From NCBI GenBank assembly GCA_965601825.1, contig OZ271839.1:1302001-1366000 (forward strand): a DNA stretch of 64,000 nt. Direction: 5' to 3'. The translations under genes and the position numbers were made by a program. Of the stretch, positions 9,144 through 17,795 are shown in pieces; position 1 is the first letter of the stretch; every line of letters starts with the position of its first letter. The notes under the pieces are model-generated. The model made no database searches, was not told the origin of the DNA, and saw nothing but the letters and a program-made list of their open reading frames with translations. The stretch comes from HXMU1420-13 sp965601825 (lineage in GTDB: Bacteria > Bacteroidota > Rhodothermia > Balneolales > Balneolaceae).

Positions 9144-10145
9144 TCAACTTTTGCTGGTTTCAGCAGTTGTAACTCTGCGTAGGGAATACGGTTTTTTCTC
9201 TTGTCCTTCATAGTATACTCGCATCAAAATTTCTACAACAATACCTGTAGTTAAAAACTGTAGACCACTAAAAAAGGTGATCAATCCAAGAATAAGTAAT
9301 GGTTTTCCCCAAATATCCTGTCCTAAGATTTTCAGTCCAAGTAAATAAAGATTTATTCCAATTCCAGTCATGGTCAGTAGAAGTCCTATTCCACCAAATA
9401 AATGCATTGGTTTCGCTAAATATCTTTGGAAAAAGACCATTAGAATCAGATCACTGAGAACTTTGTAAGTGCGACTCAATCCATATTTCGAATCCCCGGA
9501 AACTCTAGGGTGATGCTTTACTTCAATCTGATCTATAGTTGCACCTTCTAAATGTGTAAGTAGCGGGATAAATCGATGTAATTCACCGTAAAGGCCGATA
9601 CGTTTTGCGATAGTAGATCGAATCACTTTCAGGGTACATCCCGCATCTTTGATATCAATTCCAGTCATTCTCCCTATGAGCTTATTAGCAAAATAACTCG
9701 GTATTTTTCGAAGAATAAATCCGTCTTTTCTGTTAGCTCGAATTCCTGCTAAAACATCAAGGTCGTCTTTAATTACTTTGTCAAGCATCATCGGAATATC
9801 AGATGGATCATTTTGTAAATCTCCATCCATCAATACTACAAATTCACCCTCGGCGTGATCAATACCGGCAGCAAGTGCACTACTTTGTCCATAATTTTTC
9901 TGTAGTTCGATAAGCTTCATTCCCGGTCGAAGTGTGTTCTTAATATTCTCAACAGTTTTATCTCGGGAACCATCATCAACATAAATTAACTCAAAATCGA
10001 TGGCATTTAGTGATGAGTAAATCGAATCAACCAGTGGAGCGATGTTCTCTTCCTCGTTATAAACACAAACAACAACAGAAAGCGTCGGTTTAGCCGCTCG
10101 TTCTGAAGTACTAATTAATGGTTTAGCTTCTAAAGTGGTATCCAT
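9144..10145 (-). CDS. Family 2 glycosyltransferase, polyprenyl-phosphate sugar transferase type, membrane anchored
   Basis: GT2 enzyme of the DPM1/GtrB/ArnC group, which moves a sugar from a nucleotide onto undecaprenyl phosphate at the inner face of the cytoplasmic membrane. The protein is 333 aa. The GT-A domain starts at VVVCVYNEEENI (about 25), has the metal-binding DGDLQNDP (about 101) and the family feature KDAGCTLKV (about 166). Two transmembrane helices (about 240-262 and 272-298) end the protein. It is the first gene of the glycosyltransferase-epimerase-Nudix run. The specific sugar is unknown. Confidence 0.88.
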   Translation of the reverse strand: MDTTLEAKPLISTSERAAKPTLSVVVCVYNEEENIAPLVDSIYSSLNAIDFELIYVDDGSRDKTVENIKNTLRPGMKLIELQKNYGQSSALAAGIDHAEGEFVVLMDGDLQNDPSDIPMMLDKVIKDDLDVLAGIRANRKDGFILRKIPSYFANKLIGRMTGIDIKDAGCTLKVIRSTIAKRIGLYGELHRFIPLLTHLEGATIDQIEVKHHPRVSGDSKYGLSRTYKVLSDLILMVFFQRYLAKPMHLFGGIGLLLTMTGIGINLYLLGLKILGQDIWGKPLLILGLITFFSGLQFLTTGIVVEILMRVYYEGQEKKPYSLRRVTTAETSKS

Positions 10146-10277
10146 TTACGGGGTAAAATTTGAAGTGAAATATAAATCAAGTAGTACTAAACAAAAACGC
10201 ATAAATGGAACTCGAACTTCTTTTAATCGATTTGATGTGTGCGTACCTTTACACAAATCGTTTATCCTGTTCATTTC

Positions 10278-11270
10278 ATGAAAAAATACAATATTTATGG
10301 CATCGGAAATGCCTTAGTCGATTTAGAATTTAAAGTAAGTCAGTCTTTCATAAAGGAACATGAAATTCCAAAAGGTTTGATGACATTAGTAGATGAAGAC
10401 AAACAACTTCGACTTATTAAAGAAATCGACCATAACGATACGAAAATGAAGTCCGGCGGATCTGCAGGTAATACCGTTATGGCAGTAAGTCAACTTGGTG
10501 GTAAGGCTTTTTATTCCTGTAAAATATCAAATGATGAATACGGGGATCATTTTATAAAGGATATGCATGATGCTGGAATCGTGACAAATCTGGATGAAAT
10601 GGAAAGAGAAGATGGACATACCGGAAAATGTCTGGTGATGATTACGGATGACGCAGATCGAACCATGAATACATTCTTAGGAATTAGTGTTGATCTTTCT
10701 ATTAATGAAGTAGATGAAAATGCTATTCGAGATTCAGATTATATTTATCTCGAAGGGTATCCGGTTACCTCAGATTCTGCATTTGATGCTCTTCGATATA
10801 CAAAGAAAATTGCAGAAGAAAGCGGAGTACTTACATCACTTACACTTTCGGATCCATCGATCGTTAAAATCTTCAAAGAGAGATTTGTCCAATTAGTTGG
10901 CGCCTCGGTGGACTTACTATTTTGTAATGAGGAAGAGGCAATGGAGTTTACGGGCCAGAGTAATTTATTGGACGCTCGTGAAGCACTTAAAAAAGACGCA
11001 AAAAGATTTGTAATTACTCAGGGCTCAAACGGAGCGATGATTTATGATGGCGATACATTCATAGATATCGAACCGTACAAAGTGAATGCTATTGATACAA
11101 ATGGTGCCGGAGATATGTTTGCAGGAACATTTCTTTACGGGATTACGAATGGACTTGGATTTGCCGGATCTGGTAAGCTGGCAAGTTTGGCTTCATCTAG
11201 AGTAGTTTCACAATACGGACCGCGATTGACTTTCGACGAAGTTCAGGAAATCAAGAAGAGATTCCATTAA
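10278..11270 (+). CDS. PfkB-family carbohydrate/nucleoside kinase (adenosine kinase-like)
   Basis: Ribokinase-superfamily kinase. From memory, close relatives in Bacteroidota are annotated as adenosine kinases. The start chosen is ATG 10278 (MKKYNIYGIGNALVD), giving 330 aa; an in-frame GTG at 10239 would add 13 residues of poor character. GGSAGNTVMAVSQLGG is the first PfkB signature and DTNGAGDMFAGTFLYG the second, with the catalytic Asp in GAGD. Its stop overlaps the SemiSWEET start (TAATG). The substrate (adenosine, ribose or fructose) cannot be fixed from sequence alone. Confidence 0.87.
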   Translation: MKKYNIYGIGNALVDLEFKVSQSFIKEHEIPKGLMTLVDEDKQLRLIKEIDHNDTKMKSGGSAGNTVMAVSQLGGKAFYSCKISNDEYGDHFIKDMHDAGIVTNLDEMEREDGHTGKCLVMITDDADRTMNTFLGISVDLSINEVDENAIRDSDYIYLEGYPVTSDSAFDALRYTKKIAEESGVLTSLTLSDPSIVKIFKERFVQLVGASVDLLFCNEEEAMEFTGQSNLLDAREALKKDAKRFVITQGSNGAMIYDGDTFIDIEPYKVNAIDTNGAGDMFAGTFLYGITNGLGFAGSGKLASLASSRVVSQYGPRLTFDEVQEIKKRFH

Positions 11271-11533
11271 TGACAGGTACAGAAATCATAGGTTGGTTGG
11301 GTTTTTTCCTTTTAGTTGGAGCGTGGGTTCCTCAAACTATTGAAACAATAAAACAGGGTCGAACAGAGATTAATATTGTTTTCATAATCCTTTATGTGAT
11401 TTCAAGTGCACTTCTTACTACCTACGCAATCCTAAATATGGATTACGTCTTTATTGCTCTAAATGGTCTGCTAACTTTGGGTAGTGGCATAAATCTATTC
11501 TATAAAATTAAACCTCGGAAAATTGATGAATAA
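11270..11533 (+). CDS. SemiSWEET-type PQ-loop sugar transporter
   Basis: An 87-aa membrane protein with three predicted helices (about 5-24, 33-54, 58-77), the size and layout of bacterial SemiSWEETs, which dimerise to form a sugar uniporter. The PQ motif lies in helix 1 (GAWVPQTIETIKQGRT). It shares one base with the stop of the PfkB kinase, and its own end overlaps rdgB by 8 nt. A sugar importer coupled to a sugar/nucleoside kinase is a plausible functional pairing (inference). Confidence 0.82.
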   Translation: MTGTEIIGWLGFFLLVGAWVPQTIETIKQGRTEINIVFIILYVISSALLTTYAILNMDYVFIALNGLLTLGSGINLFYKIKPRKIDE

Positions 11534-12104
11534 GCTGGTTCTGGCTTCAAGAAATGTGAACAAGATTGAGGAAATGAAACAGCTTGTCGCTCCATTGGGA
11601 ATTCAAGTTTTTTCGGCTTTGGACTTCCCTGAACTCGAAGAAGTTGATGAAGATCAGCCCACACTTGAAGGTAATGCCCTAAAAAAAGCTCGTTATGTGC
11701 ATGAAATTACGGGACTACCTTCACTCTCTGATGATACAGGTTTGGAAGTTGATGCTTTGAAAGGAGCTCCTGGAGTTTATTCAGCCAGATACGCCGGGGA
11801 AAACGTGACTTATCAAGATAATGTGTTAAAGTTATTGTCTGAGATGGCTCATAAAGATCAAAGATCAGCTCGTTTCAGAACAGTGATTGCTTTTGTTAGT
11901 CAGGAAGAGGAACACACATTTGAAGGCGTTGTTGAAGGTGAAATCCTTACAGATCAAAGAGGGGATGGTGGCTTTGGTTATGATCCTGTTTTTATGCCCA
12001 ACGGATATTCAGAAACTTTTGCCCAGCTTGAACCGAGTGTGAAAAATTCTATCAGCCATAGAGGAAGAGCAATCCAAAAGTTCATAGCATTTCTGAAAGC
12101 ATAG
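11526..12104 (+). CDS. rdgB: XTP/dITP pyrophosphatase (HAM1 family)
   Basis: House-cleaning nucleotidase that removes ITP/XTP and their deoxy forms from the pool. The start is ATG 11526 (MNKLVLASRNVNKIEEM), inside the end of the SemiSWEET gene; a TTG one codon upstream is also possible. The protein is 192 aa. Family landmarks are LASRN at the N-terminus, SDDTGLEVDAL with the active-site acidic residues, GFGYDPVF, and SHRGRA near the C-terminus. Confidence 0.95.
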   Translation: MNKLVLASRNVNKIEEMKQLVAPLGIQVFSALDFPELEEVDEDQPTLEGNALKKARYVHEITGLPSLSDDTGLEVDALKGAPGVYSARYAGENVTYQDNVLKLLSEMAHKDQRSARFRTVIAFVSQEEEHTFEGVVEGEILTDQRGDGGFGYDPVFMPNGYSETFAQLEPSVKNSISHRGRAIQKFIAFLKA

Positions 12105-12119
12105 TCGTTTCTTCAGTCC

Positions 12120-13658
12120 ATGCAATTTGGACTGATCGATTACATCGTTTTGGTAGTCTACTTAGTGGCGGTTGCCTTTTTTGGACTCAAAGCGTCAGGC
12201 AAACAATCATCTACAAAAGATTATTTTTTAGCTGGGGAAGGGATTCCCTGGTGGGCAGTTTTATTTTCTGTAGTCGCGACAGAAACGAGTACTCTTACTT
12301 TTATTAGTATTCCGGCAGTTGCATACGGAGGTAATCTTACCTTTTTGCAAATAACTATTGGGTATCTAATTGGCCGTATAATCGTTGCTATATACTTTCT
12401 GCCAAAATATTTCGAAGGGGAAATGTATACGGCTTATCAATTTCTGGAAAAACGTTTTGGGACTTCAATGCGTATTGTAACAAGTTCCACATTCATGATT
12501 ACAAGATTATTAGCTGATGGGGTTAGACTATTTGCAACAGCTATTCCACTGGCTATCATACTTCGATTAGGTGGAGCATTTTTAAACTGGACAGATTTTG
12601 AATTATATCTGCTCTCAATTAGTGTAATCTCAATAATCACGTTGTTTTATACTTTTTTTGGGGGGATTAAAGCGGTTGTTTGGATGGATGTTGTTCAGCT
12701 TGGAGTTTATCTGGGAGGAGCTGGATTGGCGATGATCATTTTGTTGAATCAACTTCCGGAAGGATGGCAATCGGTACTTTCTTTCGCAGATCAAGAAAAC
12801 AAAACTCAAATTATTCGATGGGGATTTGATCTGAGCTTTAAGGAATTTATTGCCCAACCCTATACATTGATTACAGCCATAGTAGGAGGTGCTGTTTTTT
12901 CACTAGCATCACATGGTACCGATCAATTATTGGTACAAAGGCTGCTTGCATCTGGAAAACTTCAATCAGCACAAAAAGCATTAATTGGAAGTGGGTTTGT
13001 TGTAATCTTTCAATTCGCGATGTTTCTGGTAATTGGATTAATGTTATATGCTTTTTATGAAGCTCAGTCACCGACAGCACTTGGTTTGGCAACTAATGAT
13101 GAGATTTTTGCCAAATTTATTGTTGAACAGCTTCCTCCGGGAATCTCTGGTTTGATCGTAGCAGCTTTATTTGCGGCGGCAATGAGTAGCTTAAGTTCTT
13201 CCCTTAATTCACTGGCATCGGCAACAACTTTCGATGTAATTAAATCAGTATCAAAAAAGACACTGACTGAAATTCAAGAACTCAGATTATCCCGAAGAGT
13301 TACATTGATTTGGGGAGTTATACTAACAGGTTCTGCTATAGTATTTGCAATTCTACAATTGAACCAAGGAGAACGACCAACAGTTGTTGAATTAGGGTTG
13401 GGAATTGCATCATATACCTATGGGGGATTATTGGGTGTTTTTGGTTTGGGAATGCTATTCCAAAGGCCAACAACCAAACATGCCATGATCGGTTTTTTCA
13501 CTGGATTAATTGCGTTGCTTTTTATGGTAAATGGACCAGTTCAAAATATTCTGCCAGGTGAAGGTCTTATCATTGCGTGGCCACTCTATACTTTATTTGG
13601 AAGTCTTATCGTAATTATGGCTGGAATTGTATCAGAAAAGTTGTCTAGAGGTCAATAA
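12120..13658 (+). CDS. Sodium:solute symporter (SSS family)
   Basis: Secondary transporter of the SSS family (PutP/SGLT fold), 512 aa with about 13 hydrophobic helices. The N-terminal IDYIVLVVYLVAVAFFGL, the early SSTKDYFLAGEGIPWWAV and VATETSTLTFISIPAVAYGGN segments are family hallmarks. The solute may be a sugar, amino acid or organic acid; sequence does not decide. It starts 15 nt after rdgB, so it is probably in the same transcript as the kinase and SemiSWEET, which slightly favours a sugar or nucleoside. Confidence 0.87.
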   Translation: MQFGLIDYIVLVVYLVAVAFFGLKASGKQSSTKDYFLAGEGIPWWAVLFSVVATETSTLTFISIPAVAYGGNLTFLQITIGYLIGRIIVAIYFLPKYFEGEMYTAYQFLEKRFGTSMRIVTSSTFMITRLLADGVRLFATAIPLAIILRLGGAFLNWTDFELYLLSISVISIITLFYTFFGGIKAVVWMDVVQLGVYLGGAGLAMIILLNQLPEGWQSVLSFADQENKTQIIRWGFDLSFKEFIAQPYTLITAIVGGAVFSLASHGTDQLLVQRLLASGKLQSAQKALIGSGFVVIFQFAMFLVIGLMLYAFYEAQSPTALGLATNDEIFAKFIVEQLPPGISGLIVAALFAAAMSSLSSSLNSLASATTFDVIKSVSKKTLTEIQELRLSRRVTLIWGVILTGSAIVFAILQLNQGERPTVVELGLGIASYTYGGLLGVFGLGMLFQRPTTKHAMIGFFTGLIALLFMVNGPVQNILPGEGLIIAWPLYTLFGSLIVIMAGIVSEKLSRGQ

Positions 13659-13706
13659 TAGGTTTTTAAAATTTGGATTCGTACTCTTATAGAAATAAAG
13701 GGTGTT

Positions 13707-14189
13707 GTGGCAAAAAATTCTGATAAGGTAAAGGACTTCTTCAAGGCATTGAATCAAGGTGATTATAAATCAGCAAATGAATTATACCATCCTAATGCCA
13801 TCTATGAAGATGAAATTTTTAGTTTCAAAGGATTTGAAATACATGCCTTGTGGTATACTGCAACACGACCGGGTATGCATATGAGTGCAGATTGTATTTC
13901 AATTGAAGAAGTCGGAGATAAAGTCATTTGCATTTGGAAAATGTCTTATACCATTGATAGCATAAATCGAAAAATTGAACTTCAAGAGAAAGCAACGTTT
14001 TTCTTCGATGGGGATAAAGTAATTAAGCATATTGATGAATATGATTTTTGGAGCTGGTGCATCCAGGCATTTGGTTTACCGGGGAGATTATTTGGATGGT
14101 CAAAATGGCTTAGAAATCGTGTAAGGTTTCAGGCTAAAAAGAGTGTTCTTGCAAATCTATATACAGTTCAGGGAGCTACAATGAAATAA
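13707..14189 (+). CDS. NTF2/SnoaL-like protein, copy 1
   Basis: A 160-aa protein of the NTF2-like cone fold (SnoaL-like), probably binding a small hydrophobic ligand or acting as a small enzyme; no activity can be assigned. The start is GTG 13707. N-terminal KVKDFFKALNQGDY..ANELYHPNAIYEDE is the typical helix followed by the first strand. The C-terminal half has DEYDFWSWCIQAFGLPGRLFG, closely matching the following gene. The stop overlaps the next start (TAATG). The two are tandem duplicates, judged by eye at about one-third identity. Confidence 0.7.
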   Translation: MAKNSDKVKDFFKALNQGDYKSANELYHPNAIYEDEIFSFKGFEIHALWYTATRPGMHMSADCISIEEVGDKVICIWKMSYTIDSINRKIELQEKATFFFDGDKVIKHIDEYDFWSWCIQAFGLPGRLFGWSKWLRNRVRFQAKKSVLANLYTVQGATMK

Positions 14190-14683
14190 TGAATGAACAA
14201 GAAAAAAATACTGCTCTCATTCATACGTTTTATTCTTCATTTGCTCAGAGAGATTACAGAACAATGGGGGAGTGCTATCATCCTGAAATTAAATTCAGAG
14301 ATGAAGCATTTCAGATTTCAGGTAAACAAGTCCCTGCCATGTGGCACATGCTCTGTGAGCGAGGTAAAGATTTAGAGATTGAATATGACCAGGTGGAAGT
14401 TTCGGCAAACACTGGATCAGCAAATTGGATTGCCAGATATACATTTTCTGCAACAAAGCGACCAGTTGTAAATGAAATTGCGGCTTCATTCATTTTTAAA
14501 GATGGATTGATTATCAACCACCAAGATGATTTCGATTTTTGGAGATGGAGCACGCAGGCCTTAGGGTTCCCTGGATTGATTTTAGGATGGAGTCCTTTTC
14601 TAAAAAATAAAGTTCAAAAACAGGCACTTGATTCATTAAATGCGTTTATTTCTAAACACCCTGAATATCAGGACGGTAATTGA
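14189..14683 (+). CDS. NTF2/SnoaL-like protein, copy 2
   Basis: A 164-aa paralogue of the upstream gene: YHPEIKFRDEAF matches YHPNAIYEDEIF, and DDFDFWRWSTQALGFPGLI matches the same place in copy 1. The shared FDFWRW..QA.G.PG..LGWSPFLKN block is unusual for generic SnoaL proteins and may cap the ligand pocket. Overlapping start/stop codons (TAATG) imply equal expression, so a heterodimer is possible (inference). A class I aminotransferase starts 15 nt downstream. Confidence 0.7.
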   Translation: MNEQEKNTALIHTFYSSFAQRDYRTMGECYHPEIKFRDEAFQISGKQVPAMWHMLCERGKDLEIEYDQVEVSANTGSANWIARYTFSATKRPVVNEIAASFIFKDGLIINHQDDFDFWRWSTQALGFPGLILGWSPFLKNKVQKQALDSLNAFISKHPEYQDGN

Positions 14684-14698
14684 CGATTTAGGTACATT

Positions 14699-15997
14699 AT
14701 GAGACAAAAACTGCTTAGCGCGGGGGCAAAAGAGCTTAGCTATGAAATTCGGGAGATCGTAAAAAAGGCAAAGATTCTACAAAAACATGATGTTGAAATC
14801 TTTTGGGAAAATATTGGTGATCCCATTCAAAAAAATGCTCGAATTCCCGGCTGGATTAAAGATATTGTAACTGAGCTTACTCAAAATGAAAAAACGTATG
14901 GATATTGTGATTCTAAAGGAGAGCTGACTACAAGAAAATTTCTTGCTGAAAGAAACAACAAACTTGGTGGTGTTCAAATCACCCCTGATGATATCTTATT
15001 CTTCAATGGATTGGGTGATGCCATTGCAACTCTTTATCACTATCTAACTCCTACAACGAGAGTAATTGGTCCTTCACCGGCCTACTCAACACATTCATCT
15101 GCAGAAGCCGCACACGCAAATCATCACCCATTAACATATCGATTAGATCCGGAGAATCATTGGTATCCTGATATGGAAGATTTGCGAAATAAGGTGAAGT
15201 ACAATCCGAATATTGTCGCCATTTTGTTAATCAATCCGGATAATCCAACTGGGATGGTTTATCCGAAAGAAATCTTGAATGAAATTGTTGAATTGGCTCG
15301 CGAATTCGATCTCTTTTTGATTTCCGATGAGATTTACAATCAAATCACATACAATGGCGCACGAGCTTATGCGCTTTCGGAAGTGATTGGTGATGTTCCG
15401 GGGATTGCAATGAAAGGAATCTCTAAAGAACTACCTTGGCCGGGATCTCGTTGCGGATGGATAGAGTGCTATAATCGCAACGCTGATAAAGAGTTCAATC
15501 GACTTTGTAGAGTGCTTGATGATGCTAAAATGATTGAGGTATGCGCAACAACGCTACCACAAATGGCGATTCCTAGAATTTTGGGTGATCCACGTTATGA
15601 GAAGTATCGCGCTGAACTTAATAAGAAAACGGGCGAAAGAAGCACGTTCATTTCCGAGACTTTACAGGAAATTCCCGAGCTTACCTTTAATCCTACATAT
15701 GGCGCATTTTACAACACCATTGTTTTCAAAGATGGAACACTAACACACGATCAGTCTCTTCCAATTGAAAACCCGGAAGTAAAAGTGTTAGTTGAGGATT
15801 GGGTTGATGGAGTTACCTTAGATTTTCGCTTTGTGTACTACTTACTCGGCGCTACAGGAATTTGTGTAGTTCCTATTTCCTCTTTTTGTTCGGATTTAAG
15901 AGGATTTCGAGTCACATTGCTTGAAGAGAATGAAGAACTCTTGAAGCAGACATTTACCACACTTCGAGATGCGATAAGAACCTATCTTGATTCCTAA
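14699..15997 (+). CDS. PLP-dependent aminotransferase, class I/II
   Basis: Fold-type I aminotransferase, 432 aa. The PLP lysine is Lys243 in GISKELPWPGSRCGW. LLINPDNPTGMVYP (about 180) and FLISDEIYNQI (about 205, Asp contacting the PLP pyridine N) are standard cofactor contacts. The C-terminal FRVTLLEENEEL carries the substrate carboxylate-binding Arg. The substrate is unknown; the length and LPWPGS motif separate it from the classic AspC group. It is followed by a class IV aminotransferase and a sulfotransferase-like gene, so a transamination-based pathway is likely. The 77-bp gap after it is entirely a heptad array. Confidence 0.87.
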   Translation: MRQKLLSAGAKELSYEIREIVKKAKILQKHDVEIFWENIGDPIQKNARIPGWIKDIVTELTQNEKTYGYCDSKGELTTRKFLAERNNKLGGVQITPDDILFFNGLGDAIATLYHYLTPTTRVIGPSPAYSTHSSAEAAHANHHPLTYRLDPENHWYPDMEDLRNKVKYNPNIVAILLINPDNPTGMVYPKEILNEIVELAREFDLFLISDEIYNQITYNGARAYALSEVIGDVPGIAMKGISKELPWPGSRCGWIECYNRNADKEFNRLCRVLDDAKMIEVCATTLPQMAIPRILGDPRYEKYRAELNKKTGERSTFISETLQEIPELTFNPTYGAFYNTIVFKDGTLTHDQSLPIENPEVKVLVEDWVDGVTLDFRFVYYLLGATGICVVPISSFCSDLRGFRVTLLEENEELLKQTFTTLRDAIRTYLDS

Positions 15998-16074
15998 GAA
16001 TTATAAATTTTGAATTATGGATTATGAATGATTACTCTCAATTCATAATCCATAATCTTTAATTCAAAATTACA
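15998..16074. repeat. 77-bp intergenic array of eleven 7-bp words, palindromic
   Basis: The whole gap between the stop of one aminotransferase and the start of the next divides into exactly eleven heptads (GAATTAT, AAATTTT, GAATTAT, GGATTAT, GAATGAT, TACTCTC, AATTCAT, AATCCAT, AATCTTT, AATTCAA, AATTACA). The second half mirrors the first: ATTATGGATTATGAAT (16014-16029) and ATTCATAATCCATAAT (16041-16056) are a perfect 16-bp inverted repeat around an 11-nt loop. Confidence 0.9.
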
Positions 16075-16989
16075 TTGGTTCGCGGTACACACAATGCACT
16101 AGAAGATCCTCGAAATGAGGAAGTATTGATATCAATCAACGGTGAATTATTTCCACGAAAGGATGCAAAAATCTCGGTGTTTGATTCGGGTTATTTAGTT
16201 GGTGATGGAGTATGGGAAGGACTTCGGTTGCATCATGGAACACTTGTTTTCTGGGATGATCACATGGATCGGCTGTATCAGGGAGCAAAGACAATTGGTA
16301 TGGATTTGGGTATGACCCGAGATGAAATCAGGAAACAGGTTGAAGCCGTACTATCTGCAAATGAGATGGAAGATGGAGTTCACGTTCGGGTCATGATCAC
16401 GCGAGGAATCAAGAAAACTCCAAGTCAGGATCCTCGACTAACAATTTCGGGTCCTAATGTGGTGATAATCGCAGAACATAAGAAAGCCGATCCGGAAACC
16501 CGAAATAATGGAATCACACTTTTCACAAGTACCATTCGTCGTGGCTCTCCCGATTATCTCGATCCTCGATTGAATTGCCATTCCAAACTTCATGAAGTGC
16601 AGGCATTGATTCAAGCTATCGAAGCTGGTGCAGATGAAGCACTGATGCTGGATATCAACGGATTTGTGAGTACCTGTAATGCTACGAATTTCTTTGTAGT
16701 GAAGGATGGTGAAGTTTGGACGTCCACCGGACAGTATTGCATGAATGGAATTACACGTGGAAAAGTAATCGAAATATGCGTTGAGAATAAGATCCCATGT
16801 TTTCAAAAAGACTTCTCTTTGTTTGATGTATATGGAGCTGAAGAAGCTTTTGTCACCGGTAGTTTTGGAGGATTAACTCCAGTCACCAAAATTGACGGGC
16901 GGGAGATTTCGGGTTCTGTACCCGGAACTATAACTGGACTTCTTCAGAACTTATATGAAGGCAAGATTGAATCCGCTTCGCGAATTTAA
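16075..16989 (+). CDS. PLP-dependent aminotransferase, class IV (branched-chain/D-amino acid type)
   Basis: Fold-type IV aminotransferase of the IlvE/D-alanine transaminase/aminodeoxychorismate lyase family, 304 aa. Landmarks are VFDSGYLVGDGVWEGLR (about 37-53), PLP Lys171 in NCHSKLHEVQAL, EALMLDINGFVSTCNATNFF (Glu holding the pyridine N), and GITRGKVIEI. The start is TTG 16075, taken because the frame is bounded by the heptad array; another downstream start cannot be excluded. A branched-chain role is suggested by overall similarity but the substrate is not proven. Confidence 0.85.
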   Translation: MVRGTHNALEDPRNEEVLISINGELFPRKDAKISVFDSGYLVGDGVWEGLRLHHGTLVFWDDHMDRLYQGAKTIGMDLGMTRDEIRKQVEAVLSANEMEDGVHVRVMITRGIKKTPSQDPRLTISGPNVVIIAEHKKADPETRNNGITLFTSTIRRGSPDYLDPRLNCHSKLHEVQALIQAIEAGADEALMLDINGFVSTCNATNFFVVKDGEVWTSTGQYCMNGITRGKVIEICVENKIPCFQKDFSLFDVYGAEEAFVTGSFGGLTPVTKIDGREISGSVPGTITGLLQNLYEGKIESASRI

Positions 16990-16996
16990 CCTCATA

Positions 16997-17063
16997 GTCA
17001 TCCTGAGGCTACTACCGAAGGATCGGCGATTCTTCTCCCGACCGCTGTCGGGATCAGAATGAC
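16997..17063. repeat. Dispersed GTCAT...ATGAC element, copy A
   Basis: Begins GTCATCCTGAGGCTAC and ends TCAGAATGAC, with CCGAAGGATC in between and an inner CTCCCGAC/GTCGGGAT hairpin. It matches a second copy at 41263-41319 in order and wording. The ends are imperfect inverted repeats. Placement between genes suggests a REP-like or terminator-associated mobile repeat. Confidence 0.8.
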
Positions 17064-17078
17064 TTAATTAAGAAAGAA

Positions 17079-17792
17079 ATGGTAAAAAAAAGAATCTGCG
17101 TCTGGTCAGGACCGAGAAACATCTCCACCGCATTAATGTACTCATTCGCCCAAAGAAGCGACACCACCGTAGTTGATGAGCCGCTGTATGCTCACTATCT
17201 CACTTCTACCAATGCGAATGAATATCACCCCGGAGCTGAAGAAGTAATTGCTGATCAGGAAAATGATGGACAGAAAGTGATCGAGGATGTGATTTTTGGT
17301 GACTATGAAACTCCGGTCGTTTTCTTCAAACATATGACCCACCATCTGGTTGATCTGGATTGGAGTTTCATGAAAGATACCATCAACGTGATTTTGACTC
17401 GAGAACCAAGTGAAATGCTCACTTCTTTCATCAAGCAAATTCCAAATCCTACTTTGCGAGATACAGGCTATCCACAGCATCTAGAGTTGATGGAATATTT
17501 GAATGGATTAGGTCAACATCCAATCGTGATTGATTCCAAAGATGTACTTCTCGATCCCCGAAAAAAACTCACTGAAATCTGTGCACATTTAGAAATTCCT
17601 TTTGATGAAAACATGCTGAGTTGGGAAGCCGGTGCTCGACCTGAGGATGGAATCTGGGCAAAGCATTGGTATCATAATGTGCACAAATCAATTAGCTTTC
17701 AGCCTTATAAACTTAAAAATTTGATAGTTCCTGTGGGATTGGAAGAGTTGTTTGAAGAGTGTTTATTTTATTATCGACAAATATTAAAATGA
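17079..17792 (+). CDS. Sulfotransferase-like P-loop protein
   Basis: A 237-aa member of the sulfotransferase fold. ICVWSGPRNISTALMYSF (residues 6-23) is the 5'-phosphosulfate-binding P-loop-like segment of PAPS-dependent enzymes, and NVILTREPSEMLTSFIK (about 103-119) is the 3'-phosphate-binding Arg/Ser region. A true sulfotransferase activity is not certain; such proteins are found beside class IV aminotransferases in related bacteria (from memory), and that is the case here. An unrelated membrane-protein gene begins 3 nt after the stop, where base composition becomes much more AT-rich. Confidence 0.7.
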   Translation: MVKKRICVWSGPRNISTALMYSFAQRSDTTVVDEPLYAHYLTSTNANEYHPGAEEVIADQENDGQKVIEDVIFGDYETPVVFFKHMTHHLVDLDWSFMKDTINVILTREPSEMLTSFIKQIPNPTLRDTGYPQHLELMEYLNGLGQHPIVIDSKDVLLDPRKKLTEICAHLEIPFDENMLSWEAGARPEDGIWAKHWYHNVHKSISFQPYKLKNLIVPVGLEELFEECLFYYRQILK

Positions 17793-17795
17793 GTA

